Below, in pieces: positions 16,433 through 24,900 of a stretch of DNA of 44,949 nt. The stretch is from positions 1 through 44,949 of the IMG/VR virus record IMGVR_UViG_3300033049_000035; one strand, given 5' to 3'. This DNA is from a virus. Made by a program: the position numbers and the translations under genes. Numbering within the stretch: the first letter of the stretch is position 1; each line of letters starts with the position of its first letter. The notes below the pieces were generated by a model, which saw only the letters and a program-made list of their open reading frames with translations, had not been told where the DNA came from and ran no database searches.

Positions 16433-17496
16433 GATTCTAATTGTTGTTTGTTTGTCATCCTCTTCTCCCTATCAATTAATTTTTTGAATGGAAGAAAGTA
16501 ATCCGTCATATAATACTCTGATAATAATTGGTCTACTCCATCTCTTTCCATCATCTTATAGACGTTCTTAATATCTCTGTCTTCACTAAGAGGTTCTTCA
16601 ATCATTTCAAAGAAATCCTCTACTCCACTTTTAGTTAACATTGGCTGTGTGAGATTCACCAATCTATCATTTACTGCGTATATAGCTTTACCTTGTACCC
16701 CTTCGGTTATACTTTCCAAGATATTAGTCAACGCCTTAAGGGGCTTCTTCTTCTCAGTTGCTCTTTCGTCTTGGATGCGTTGTGCTTCTTCCAGTATCTC
16801 TTTTAATGTACATTTTCGTTCTGTTAACATTGGAAAGTACTTTAATAATGTTGGCTCTTTAACGCCCTTAATTCCAACTATACTATCTGAGTTATCGCCA
16901 GCTATTTGCTTAATCAGTGCTACATTCTCATACTGATGTTTGAAGTAATCGTTGTAGTTCTTTACAGTTACATACTCCTTCTTATCACATAGATATATCT
17001 TAATGTCATCCGTTATTAGTTGACATATATCCCTGTCGCTGGTACAGATAGTAATGTGTTCATTTTTTAATTTAGATAGGCAATAAAACGCAATGAAATC
17101 ATCGGCTTCGATAACCTCATCAGTTAGTTGTCTTATTGATAAATCATGTAGATAGCCCTTGACAATAAATTGTTGTAACTTCTCATTCATGTCGTCAGGT
17201 TCGGTTCCATTTTCGTAGTCCTTACCTCTAGCAATCTTATAATCGCTATATATCTCCCATCTCAGTTTACCACTAAAGTTACCGTCCCAAAAGACATAGA
17301 CTTTATGGAATACGTCTTTCAGTAATAACTTCTTTAAAACCGTAACAAATTGGTATATACCACCTACGTGGTCACCGTTATTGTTAAGAGCATCTGGACT
17401 TCCTAAATACCCTCGCTTAAAAAGAGCATTTCCATCCACTAATAGTGTGTTTAGTTTTTCAACCTGTACACCGTTCCTCGGTGGCAATTTTCGCAT
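16429..17496 (-). CDS. rnh: RNase H / 5'-3' flap exonuclease, T4 Rnh-like
   Basis: FEN-family nuclease that removes RNA primers and flaps from lagging-strand DNA. Metal-binding acidic motifs of the family are visible in order: LLVDGNALF (about residue 18), VYVFWDGN (about 84), VIEADDFIAFY (about 150), CTSDRDICQLI (about 170), and AGDNSDSIVGIKGV (about 215), which is the helix-hairpin-helix DNA-binding region. Length of 355 aa is somewhat longer than T4 RNase H (305). It starts 17 bases after the UvsX stop and overlaps the next gene by four bases, so it is part of one operon with UvsX and the helicase. Confidence 0.92.
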   Translation of the reverse strand: MRKLPPRNGVQVEKLNTLLVDGNALFKRGYLGSPDALNNNGDHVGGIYQFVTVLKKLLLKDVFHKVYVFWDGNFSGKLRWEIYSDYKIARGKDYENGTEPDDMNEKLQQFIVKGYLHDLSIRQLTDEVIEADDFIAFYCLSKLKNEHITICTSDRDICQLITDDIKIYLCDKKEYVTVKNYNDYFKHQYENVALIKQIAGDNSDSIVGIKGVKEPTLLKYFPMLTERKCTLKEILEEAQRIQDERATEKKKPLKALTNILESITEGVQGKAIYAVNDRLVNLTQPMLTKSGVEDFFEMIEEPLSEDRDIKNVYKMMERDGVDQLLSEYYMTDYFLPFKKLIDREKRMTNKQQLES

Positions 17497-17513
17497 TGCA
17501 TTGTTTTATATGG

Positions 17514-18662
17514 TTAAACATCTTCGTCTTGTATTTCAATCATTACATTCTCCTCAAAATCTGGGTCTTGGTCTGGAGCCTCAATAGTATTGAACGTTAA
17601 TTCAGCATCAGAACCTACCCCCAATAATTTTTGGAAGTACGCTTTGTTCTCAATCTTATATTTTGCCAAATCGTCTGGATGAACAAACCCATGAGGCGTA
17701 GAGCAAATAGTGGCTTTCTTATTAGAAACACCATTGATTTGATTCTTAATAACCTCAATAGCAGTTTCAACGCCAAAATTCATAACTTGACCATCTGCTT
17801 GGACTTCTTTTCTCTTCGCACTTGAAGTGGTTTTACCGCCAGTGTGTACGATAAATCGATTGTAGAATCTCCATGCTTCTCCACCTGCTTGTTTCACAAT
17901 TGGGTGCATGTTTGAATTATCTAACCATACCTTATTTACTGAGGTTATACTCATATTATAAGGAAAATCAATTCTTCTTGTTCTTGTAATTTTCTTGAAA
18001 AATGATTGGAATGCTCTCTTCATAATACCTGCATTCCATTGGTTATTGCCAACCTTAGACATTACACTGGCAAAGCAATCTACGGTTCCTACTGAATCCC
18101 ATACGAACAATATGTCTCGTTCCAATTCCCCTAATAATACCTTATCTGCGAAGTCATTGAATAGTCTCGCAACATCTTCAATGACGGCAACCGTTCTCAA
18201 TGGCTTAGTAGTCATCTTACCTGCTTTATAATCGAACTTCTCATACATAGAAACTAAATCATAATCTTGGAAGAATAAAAAGTCTCCTTTAATATCCTCT
18301 TCTCCATTAGCATTAATAAACTCTTCAAATTCAATACCAACACTTTTAGCGTAATCCCATGACCAGTTTCCTTCCGTATCAACAATAATTGGGAATGTAC
18401 CGACCTTTTGCGCAGCTACTACAGCTTCGTACATTGCGGTAGACTTACCTGTATCACTAAACCCAATAAATTGAGAACCGAACCCAATTGGTATTCCTGG
18501 TACTCCTAATGCTTTATTATACCCATCTGAGAACTTAAGCCAAGTAATTGGCTTCATTTTCTGTGATGTTTCATCAATACCCATTTCTTTCTTAAAGGTG
18601 GTTGGGTCGTAAGGGTTTTTTTTAGTCTTCTTAGTTGCGTTTTTTTTAGTTGGTCTAGCCAT
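17514..18662 (-). CDS. uvsX: UvsX-like RecA family recombinase
   Basis: Strand-exchange protein for recombination-dependent replication and repair. A basic Lys-rich start (MARPTKKNATKKTKKNP) precedes the RecA core: Walker A GFSDTGKST at residues 67-75, the conserved VDTEGNWSWDYAKSVG, and Walker B FVWDSVGTVD at about 180. The end is acidic (PDQDPDFEENVMIEIQDEDV), as in T4 UvsX. The 382-aa length agrees with T4 UvsX (391). A terminator lies between the gp32-like gene and this one, so expression may depend on read-through. No motif of the TATCTTTG or ATATTTATA type was found in the 70-base gap. Confidence 0.94.
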   Translation of the reverse strand: MARPTKKNATKKTKKNPYDPTTFKKEMGIDETSQKMKPITWLKFSDGYNKALGVPGIPIGFGSQFIGFSDTGKSTAMYEAVVAAQKVGTFPIIVDTEGNWSWDYAKSVGIEFEEFINANGEEDIKGDFLFFQDYDLVSMYEKFDYKAGKMTTKPLRTVAVIEDVARLFNDFADKVLLGELERDILFVWDSVGTVDCFASVMSKVGNNQWNAGIMKRAFQSFFKKITRTRRIDFPYNMSITSVNKVWLDNSNMHPIVKQAGGEAWRFYNRFIVHTGGKTTSSAKRKEVQADGQVMNFGVETAIEVIKNQINGVSNKKATICSTPHGFVHPDDLAKYKIENKAYFQKLLGVGSDAELTFNTIEAPDQDPDFEENVMIEIQDEDV

Positions 18663-18680
18663 GTGTGTTAAAGTTTTTAG

Positions 18681-18714
18681 AAAAAAAGAGTGGCAATCAA
18701 GCCACTCTTTTTTT
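18681..18714 (-). terminator. Rho-independent terminator between gp32-like gene and uvsX
   Basis: Perfect 14-base arms AAAAAAAGAGTGGC (18681-18694) and GCCACTCTTTTTTT (18701-18714), with a six-base loop and T runs on both strands. It would cap the gp32 transcript, as expected for a protein needed in large excess over UvsX. Confidence 0.9.
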
Positions 18715-18732
18715 GATTATCGGGAGTACCAT

Positions 18733-19680
18733 TTAGAATGGTAGGTCATCGTCCACGATTGTTGTTGTTGTTGATGTAGGAGCCTCTACGGTTGCTACTG
18801 GTGCAGCTTCTGTTTTAGTTTCCGTTGCCGTACTAGGTGCCACTAATGTGTTTGGTACTACCAAATCATCGTTTGCGTTACCGCCTACTGTCAGCTCAGA
18901 TTCTAATCCAGCATTGTTGTTAGCTACTGGTCGTTCTTCCATAGTATTCTTGTCTACCCACTTTGAGGCTTCTTTGTCATAATATGGTATTCCACCTCTA
19001 ACAACGATTTCAAGATATTCATAAGTTCTTATACTATAAACATCTCTCCATGTCTTCTTATCGCCCAACCAAAGTGTCTTAAGGTCAGCGTTTTCAGTAA
19101 TTACACTTTCAGTCAACGGAACTACTCCTTGAACAGTTGGGAATCCTTTGTCGTTTCTTGCGATGTTGACAATTAAATCCATTCCTGTATCAGGATTTGC
19201 GATGTCTCTCTTCAACGCTTTATATAGGCTGTAGATTTTATCGTAAGTACCTTCTTTCTTGTAGTTTTCAGCGAATCTCCAGAACTTAGGTCCATCTTGC
19301 TCGTTCTCTCTGTCAATAACTTTCGTTACGAAGAATTTACGAGAGTTATACTGCTTCGCTTTTTCCTTGTCGGTGTCTTTTCCAGTCTTAAGTAAGATTG
19401 CTCTTGCCTCGCAGAATGGACAGTCGTCTTCCTCATCATTATACTTCAAGCAAGGGAAGGTTTTCCATTGGTTGTCTAGTTTGAAACGATGACCATGCAT
19501 GATTGCAAATGGTGTTGATTCTCCTTCAAGTGCTGGAAGAATTCTAATAGTCTTCTCACCTGAGTCGATACCGTCTTTAAGATGTGTTGTGAAATAATTT
19601 TTCAGGTCGTACTTGTTGTTTGACCTTGGCTTAGTAGTCTCGTCATACTGAGCCAATAATGCTTCTAATTGTTTATCCAT
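18733..19680 (-). CDS. 32: Single-stranded DNA-binding protein, T4 gp32-like, with bacterial SSB-type C-terminal tip
   Basis: Cooperative ssDNA-binding protein of the replisome. The zinc site is seen as H64, C77, C87 and C90 (HGHRF, FPCLKY, CPFC). These are, as I recall, the same residue numbers as in T4 gp32. The N-terminal basic segment (KYDLKNYFTTHLKDG) precedes an OB-fold core with IRILPALEG, YNSRKFFVTKV and LYKALKRDI. The C-terminal third is Thr/Ala-rich and disordered and ends DDDLPF. That ending is close to the bacterial SSB tip (DDDIPF) rather than the T4 gp32 ending. Length of 315 aa equals T4 (301) within reason. It has an own promoter (19839-19869), a repeat-bearing leader and a terminator. 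Confidence 0.94.
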   Translation of the reverse strand: MDKQLEALLAQYDETTKPRSNNKYDLKNYFTTHLKDGIDSGEKTIRILPALEGESTPFAIMHGHRFKLDNQWKTFPCLKYNDEEDDCPFCEARAILLKTGKDTDKEKAKQYNSRKFFVTKVIDRENEQDGPKFWRFAENYKKEGTYDKIYSLYKALKRDIANPDTGMDLIVNIARNDKGFPTVQGVVPLTESVITENADLKTLWLGDKKTWRDVYSIRTYEYLEIVVRGGIPYYDKEASKWVDKNTMEERPVANNNAGLESELTVGGNANDDLVVPNTLVAPSTATETKTEAAPVATVEAPTSTTTTIVDDDLPF

Positions 19681-19690
19681 GATGTTGTTG

Positions 19691-19733
19691 TTTTGTACGT
19701 TGTTTAATGTTAATGTACGTTGTTTATTATTTA
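19691..19733 (-). promoter_or_regulatory. Direct repeats in the gp32-like leader, possible autoregulatory operator
   Basis: The coding strand just before the ATG holds two copies of TAAACAACGTACA in an A/C-rich, apparently unstructured stretch ending AAAACAACAACATC. In T4, gp32 represses its own translation by binding cooperatively to an unstructured A/U-rich leader next to its start. The same logic is possible here. The repeat is seen directly; its role is inference. Confidence 0.5.
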
Positions 19734-19745
19734 TGTTCGAACTAT

Positions 19746-19754
19746 TATAAATAT
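19746..19754 (-). promoter_or_regulatory. Second promoter-like motif ATATTTATA in the gp32-like leader
   Basis: Exact ATATTTATA on the coding strand, 66 bases before the ATG. It is preceded by TTGAC with a 19-base spacing to TATATTTA, so it could also be read as a weak host-type promoter. Two promoters would let gp32 be made both early and late. Confidence 0.45.
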
Positions 19755-19838
19755 AGTAAACTACCTCTAAAAGTCAAGTAAAACCCTAACTTTTTTCAAT
19801 TAATTTCTAACAATATTTTAGTTTGAATTTAACTGTTA

Positions 19839-19869
19839 CAAAGATACACAATTAATTTGGATTTGTCAA
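19839..19869 (-). promoter_or_regulatory. Bacteroidota-type promoter of the gp32-like gene (TTG-N20-TATCTTTG)
   Basis: Coding strand: TTG at 19869-19867, 20 bases, then TATCTTTG at 19846-19839, a full match to the TAnnTTTG box used by the primary sigma factor of Bacteroidota. It lies just downstream of the terminator at 19884-19905. The transcript would have a leader of about 150 bases. Confidence 0.75.
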
Positions 19870-19883
19870 GCGCCTAACGAAAA

Positions 19884-19905
19884 AAAGTGGGAAAAATCCC
19901 ACTTT
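19884..19905 (-). terminator. Rho-independent terminator after the acidic 253-aa gene
   Basis: Arms AAAGTGGGA (19884-19892) and TCCCACTTT (19897-19905) with an AAAA loop. On the coding strand the stem is followed by a run of seven T. It separates the acidic-protein operon from the gp32-like gene. Confidence 0.88.
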
Positions 19906-19929
19906 CTAACTCGTATAACATTATACTTT

Positions 19930-20691
19930 CTACTGTTCTATGTCTTCCTCATCATAATCCGCAGTGAAGCTCTTCCTAATTTCATTAGGTGAGTAATTAT
20001 CAACATCACTTTGCTTCAATACATATTCTTTCTTTTGACCATTGATGTTCTCTTCAGGTCTTGCCACTTTATCTTCGTTGTCCAACCAATAATCACTCAA
20101 TTTTAAATTATAAGGGTAAGAGTCTAAAGACCTCATTTCAATTTGTTCTTCAGGTGTTGGGTTACGTCTTTCAATATCAAGCTCTAAGTCGGTAACTTTA
20201 CCACCTAATGCTTCTATATTTGCACTAAGACCATCCATCTTAGATAGTTGTCCTTGCAGCGCATTAAATTGATTGATGAGGTTGGCCACGTTAGCGTTTG
20301 TCTCATCAGCCGTCATCTTAGCTTCTTCTGTACTATTTACCAAGTCGGTAACATCTAATTCCACTTCGTCTTCGGCTGGTGCTTCTGGCATTGGTTCATC
20401 TGGTATTGGTTCATCTGGTATCGGCATTTCTTCCTCACCACCAAACTCGTCTTCGGCTGGTATTGGTTCATCCTCAATACCCAAATCAGCTTCAATATTG
20501 TCTACTTCACCGCCCAAATCCACATCTCCTTCTGGAGCATCTTCACCACCTTCTGGTTCGTCAACATCCAATTCGGCTTCAACATCCTCATCATCTTCGT
20601 TTACAATAAACGAATATTCAGTAAGGAACATCATCTTCTTAGCAGATTCAGCAATAAGCGTATCTAATTCTTCTTGTGTTTTTTTAGCCAT
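19930..20691 (-). CDS. Very acidic protein with coiled coil, 253 aa, unknown
   Basis: Residues about 30-120 are almost entirely acidic plus Pro/Gly, with tandem IPDEP units (PIPDEPIPDEPMPEAP) encoded by a 15-bp DNA repeat. Residues about 125-185 look like a coiled coil (ANVANLINQFNALQGQL, ANIEALGGKVTDLELDIE). The C-terminus is a compact-looking segment (SYPYNLKLSDYWLDNEDK, then YVLKQSDVDNYSPNEI). I do not recognise the family. The composition resembles scaffolds, DNA mimics or disordered virion proteins. Its start overlaps the stop of the 60-aa gene by one base and a strong terminator follows, so the two form a short operon placed next to gp32. Confidence 0.8.
   Translation of the reverse strand: MAKKTQEELDTLIAESAKKMMFLTEYSFIVNEDDEDVEAELDVDEPEGGEDAPEGDVDLGGEVDNIEADLGIEDEPIPAEDEFGGEEEMPIPDEPIPDEPMPEAPAEDEVELDVTDLVNSTEEAKMTADETNANVANLINQFNALQGQLSKMDGLSANIEALGGKVTDLELDIERRNPTPEEQIEMRSLDSYPYNLKLSDYWLDNEDKVARPEENINGQKKEYVLKQSDVDNYSPNEIRKSFTADYDEEDIEQ
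20384..20424. repeat. Tandem 15-bp repeat, about 2.7 copies
   Basis: On the plus strand the unit TCTGG(C/T)ATTGGTTCA occurs at 20384-20398 and 20399-20413, with a partial third copy to 20424. It encodes the IPDEP units of the acidic protein and probably varies in copy number between relatives by slippage. Confidence 0.8.
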
Positions 20692-20873
20692 TACGTTAAT
20701 AGTTGTCTTCCATCGTCAGTTATCACCTTCTTGGTTCTAACCACCTCGATAAGGCTTTTATCATTCTTAATAATGCAAACATCATCCTTGCATTCAAGAG
20801 TCTGCGTGTTGTCGTTGGTTTCCTTTAGGAAATCATCCAACTTGTCTAAGTCTATTTTCTTGTCTTCAGCCAT
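20691..20873 (-). CDS. Small protein, 60 aa, unknown
   Basis: Charged small protein (MAEDKKIDLDKLDDFLKET) with two Cys residues five apart (LECKDDVCII) and a short beta-like end (IEVVRTKKVITDDGRQLL). Not recognised. It is the first gene of a two-gene unit with the acidic 253-aa protein (TAATG overlap) and is preceded by ATATTTATA at 20905-20913. A role as partner or cofactor of the acidic protein is possible from the coupling only. Confidence 0.6.
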   Translation of the reverse strand: MAEDKKIDLDKLDDFLKETNDNTQTLECKDDVCIIKNDKSLIEVVRTKKVITDDGRQLLT

Positions 20874-20904
20874 GTTAAAAGAGTTTATTCAATCTTATTA
20901 TACA

Positions 20905-20913
20905 TATAAATAT
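20905..20913 (-). promoter_or_regulatory. Late-promoter-like motif ATATTTATA upstream of the 60-aa gene
   Basis: Exact ATATTTATA on the coding strand, 32 bases before the ATG at 20873, in a 47-base gap. This spacing is comfortable for a promoter with a short leader. Confidence 0.45.
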
Positions 20914-20920
20914 CGGAAAA

Positions 20921-21328
20921 TCAACTAAAAACTCGGTCTATGTCGTTTATTATCAGTTTTTCACCATCAGACATAATCATCATATTTTGGTATTTAGACC
21001 AATCTACACTTATACTTGAGTGATTTATGTTTCCAGATAAGTCTGGATTTTCGAATTCTATTAGCTTATTCAGCCCATTAATCGTATATAACGCATCACC
21101 CTTTTTATGTATCAACAAAGCATTAGGAAATACCTTACCGAAGTTCACTTTTTCATCTTGGTTGATAGAATAACGATAAGTCATTATGAACTTGTCAGGC
21201 TCTGACAAGTTATCATATAAGAATACCTCTCTACGCTTCAATCCAACTCTACCATTTAAAAAACCATAGAACCACTCAATATTATCTGAGTCTACGAATG
21301 AAGCTAATAATACTTGTTTATGTGACAT
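20921..21328 (-). CDS. Unknown protein, 135 aa
   Basis: Not recognised. Beta-rich, mixed charge, no membrane segment (VLLASFVDSDNIEWFYGFLNG, PNALLIHKKGDALYTINGL, NMMIMSDGEKLIINDIDRVF). The start overlaps the stop of the 201-aa gene by eleven bases, so the two are probably co-translated. The pair lies between the hub gene and the acidic-protein operon and is likely expressed early from the promoter at 21928-21958. Confidence 0.65.
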   Translation of the reverse strand: MSHKQVLLASFVDSDNIEWFYGFLNGRVGLKRREVFLYDNLSEPDKFIMTYRYSINQDEKVNFGKVFPNALLIHKKGDALYTINGLNKLIEFENPDLSGNINHSSISVDWSKYQNMMIMSDGEKLIINDIDRVFS

Positions 21329-21923
21329 AATTAATTATAGAATATAGATATGGAATGTATCGTTCTTGATTATCAAATCGTTCCATATAATCTTTATATT
21401 CTATAATTATGTCCTCCTCAGTAAGAAAGACGCTTGAAATCTCTTTTAATTTAGATACCATTGTATCCCTATCTATACCTAAATATTCATAAAACATTAT
21501 GTTGATACCATAAACCTTCCCATTAACACCCATATACATCATATCCTTGTTGTGATATGTAATTAGATTTCCACCACTTTTAATACTTTCAAACTTAATC
21601 TTATGGTCGGCCATAGTAGTCATGAGAGGGTCTACAAACTCATATTTAAACCCATCTAATAGTTTATCATAACAATACTGTTTGAAGTTCTCCACGTCCT
21701 CCATATGGTATTTACGTTGCTCCGTTTTTGTAAATGTCCAAAATGTACCATCACTCAATACTCTATCTAAAATATCTGTTTCGTCATCGGAAATATCATC
21801 GGCCAATGACATTCCAATAATAAGTTTTGGTAAGTCTGGAAATGATTTACTATCTTCATAGTTACCACATGGGAAATTATCTCCCATATCATAATCATCG
21901 CTTATAATAAATCCTAGATACAT
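21318..21923 (-). CDS. Unknown protein, 201 aa, likely early gene with leaderless mRNA
   Basis: Not recognised. The N-terminal half is acidic (ISDDYDMGDNFPCG, LADDISDDETDIL), the middle is Lys/Phe/Tyr-rich (FKQYCYDKLLDGFKYEFVD) and the end is helical with many Tyr (IIIEYKDYMERFDNQERYIPYLYSI). The only ATG at the start, at 21923, lies four bases past a perfect TATCTTTG box, so the transcript probably begins at or very near the start codon. It overlaps the following 135-aa gene. An early, host-directed role is inferred from the promoter alone. Confidence 0.7.
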   Translation of the reverse strand: MYLGFIISDDYDMGDNFPCGNYEDSKSFPDLPKLIIGMSLADDISDDETDILDRVLSDGTFWTFTKTEQRKYHMEDVENFKQYCYDKLLDGFKYEFVDPLMTTMADHKIKFESIKSGGNLITYHNKDMMYMGVNGKVYGINIMFYEYLGIDRDTMVSKLKEISSVFLTEEDIIIEYKDYMERFDNQERYIPYLYSIINYVT

Positions 21924-21927
21924 AGTG

Positions 21928-21958
21928 CAAAGATACTATTTTTTTCTGACGATTTCAA
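21928..21958 (-). promoter_or_regulatory. Bacteroidota-type promoter upstream of the 201-aa gene (TTG-N20-TATCTTTG)
   Basis: Coding strand: TTG at 21958-21956, 20 bases, then TATCTTTG at 21935-21928. The start codon at 21923 follows after only four bases. Full match to the host-type -33/-7 pattern. Confidence 0.72.
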
Positions 21959-21961
21959 TTG

Positions 21962-24900
21962 TTATACAAGATAAGTTTCAATAGGTGGGGTTGCTTGGGA
22001 TAAGGCAATAGCATCAGCTAAGTTACCACTACCTTCTGTACCTCCAGAATCCCACCACGATATATGGAAGTGTTTACCACTGGCATTAACCGTAGGGTTA
22101 GAATATTCGTCTAAGAATCTAAACTTATTATTATTACCAGCAGCATAACCTTGTAATATCGTCTTAATATTAGCAACATCATTAGTAGATGAAGGTGAAA
22201 TTACAAAATCGATAGCTCTCCCTTTTCTGTGTCTACTATCAATAGTTTTATGGAATAGGTCGTTACCGCCAGTTACTGTAATCATCAAATTAGGGTACTT
22301 AAATTTTATTGTACTGAATACTGATGATGATGCATTAGCCATAGATTGAGTGATGTCACCGTTATTGTCTAACTCACTACCTTTCTCCTTGTAACCTAAT
22401 TCTTTTAATACTCGTCTAAGTCTATCAGCGTTTGATACCACATAAGAAGGTTGTAATTGATGTATAATCATATCAATAATACCCTGCCAAGCTGCCACCC
22501 ATTGCTTGAATACAATCTTATCTGATTCTGTAGTACCACATTTCAATCCGCCACCTCTAGTGTTCAATTCCTTAATCGGTGGATTATTCTTCATGTTGTT
22601 GGCCGTACCAACTAACTTACCATTTTCAGGGTTACAAAGTAATTCTGTCGGGTTTGATTTGATAGTACTGTAACCACCTCTACCTTGTTGGTGAGATAAG
22701 TATATGTCAATAATATTTTTAGTGGTTATTGTAGATGGGTCTCCAACTCTTAGATTCTGAATGGCATAATATGCACCACCTAATGCTGATATGAAATCAT
22801 CATACATAGAATTTTTATTATTGTTGTTACTCGATTTAAAGGAACTCCATTGGTTGCCTTTTACGGCTGGAGGTAGAATAAGTTTCTTATTGGTGGAATC
22901 AGTTGTCGCACCAAATGTTAATCCCAAGTCAAATACTTTAGCCTCAATTTTATTCTTAACGTCTATCGATGCTGGTCTACCGAATTGCATCAGCCCAAGG
23001 AATCCTGAATTGTTAGGTGCTCCTCTCTTCACTGTCCTATCTTGACCTACGGTTGATTCAATTACAGACATAGTTTTAAGTACAATTAATGGCACTTTAG
23101 TTATCTTAGAAACCTCTTCCAGTACGTCAGTATACGTTAACGCTATATCGTTACGTTTAGTATTAGAAGGTTTATTGAAGTATGCATTACTGAAGCTTCT
23201 ACCTTGTACATAACCCAACTTGTAATAATTCCTAGTACTTTCATCCAATGTATCATCTGGATATACGATTTCAGTATCACCAGAAACTGGTTTAGGTTTA
23301 TTATCATAATTTGTTTCGTCCAATGAGTATTCCAATGATTCTGCGCCATCAATTTCCCCAAGTAATTCTGTAATTTCAAATATACTATCAACCTTTGGTG
23401 GTTTAACGTCTCTAACCCTAACCCCCTTGAACTTAGTGGTCATGTGGTTAGGCTTAATTTTGTGACTAGTGTTAATAATAAGATATGCTCCACGGAACAT
23501 GGGTATATTATTCAACTGAAAGTACATCATTGGTTGAATCAATGGCATTCCAAGTGCCTCTACTTCAGCACTGTATGACCTAGTTTGGTATACATTAAAT
23601 AAGTTTTGACCAACATATGTAGACTTATTCTTATCACCAGATTTGCTAATATCATCGATGATGTGTAAACCTTCATCCGTTTCGGTGAATTCCTTTTGGT
23701 CTAACTTAATATCTTTAAAGTAGTTTTGATTTTGTTGTGCATAATTAACAGCAAATACTGGTAGAGACAATCCACCAGTTTTACTATCTGCCGATAAGTT
23801 ATAGTCAATATTTTTCAGCGTAACTCCTTGTCTTCCAGATAAATCCAAACCATCATCTGGATAATCAGCATCAGACCCCAAATCTAAGTGTTTTGATAAT
23901 TGACCAGCGTATACACACACAAAGCTAGGTCCTGCCGATAAGTTAGCACCATTACTTGCAATATCCTTGTACGAATAAGGTTCAAAAATTTCTCTCATCC
24001 CATCAATTGTTTTGAAATTAACAAACGTTGGTAAAGGTATGAAATTGAAGTTATTATCAGCCAGTATTCTGTTAATATAATCGAAAAATGATTGGTTATA
24101 GTTACTGGAAATCATATCTGATATAATCTTAGGATTAAGTAAGAAATCGTCTCCAATATCAGTGTAAGCTGCATTTAAAAAAAAGAACGTATCAATTAGT
24201 CCAACCGCAGGTCTTCCATCAGCAGCAGCCAAATTAGTACTAGCATCAGATATTTGACATGAAAGGAATAAATTATTTTGGTCATTATTACTACCTAACC
24301 ATTTGTTATTCAATGCCGATATATGACGATATAAATTCAGTTTAATCGCTTTATTGGATGAGCTTTGGAAAACCTTGTTCTTGATAGATTGTTCGTCCTT
24401 AACTATTGCCTTATGCTTTTCGTGTAAGTCTTTATATTCTTGTCCTATCAAAGCCAAGTAATCGTTAGCCTTAGTAACGTCAATTGTAATTGCCTCAGTA
24501 GTAGCTGTAGATGTGTTAGGTCTAAACGTATATGGATTATAGTTCATAATAACTGACCTCTTCAGCATCAAGTCTACTACTCGTCTATTAACTGGAGTAT
24601 CTTCGACCATATCTAAATTATACCATACTGGTTCAACACCTTTATTATATTCGTCACAATCTAAATCTTTACCAAACGAAAATATCTTAGGAGTTGCTCT
24701 ATGATAGTTCAAATTACCCAAACTTGGGTTGACTAAGGCATTTGTACCCATAGGTGAATCTCCATTAATTACACAAATATCTGGGTCAGTGATATTGTTT
24801 CGTCCTGTATTAACCCAATCATTCATGAATGCAGCGTCACTATTAGTCCCAACGGCTGTTATCTCTTGACCTACTGGAGTTATATATGTTTCCAATCCTT

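Noticed and set aside
20273-20740. Plus-strand open frame rich in Ser, opposite the acidic protein
   Set aside because: Ser-rich runs are the complement of the GAT/GAA-rich acidic codons; no promoter or neighbour on that strand.
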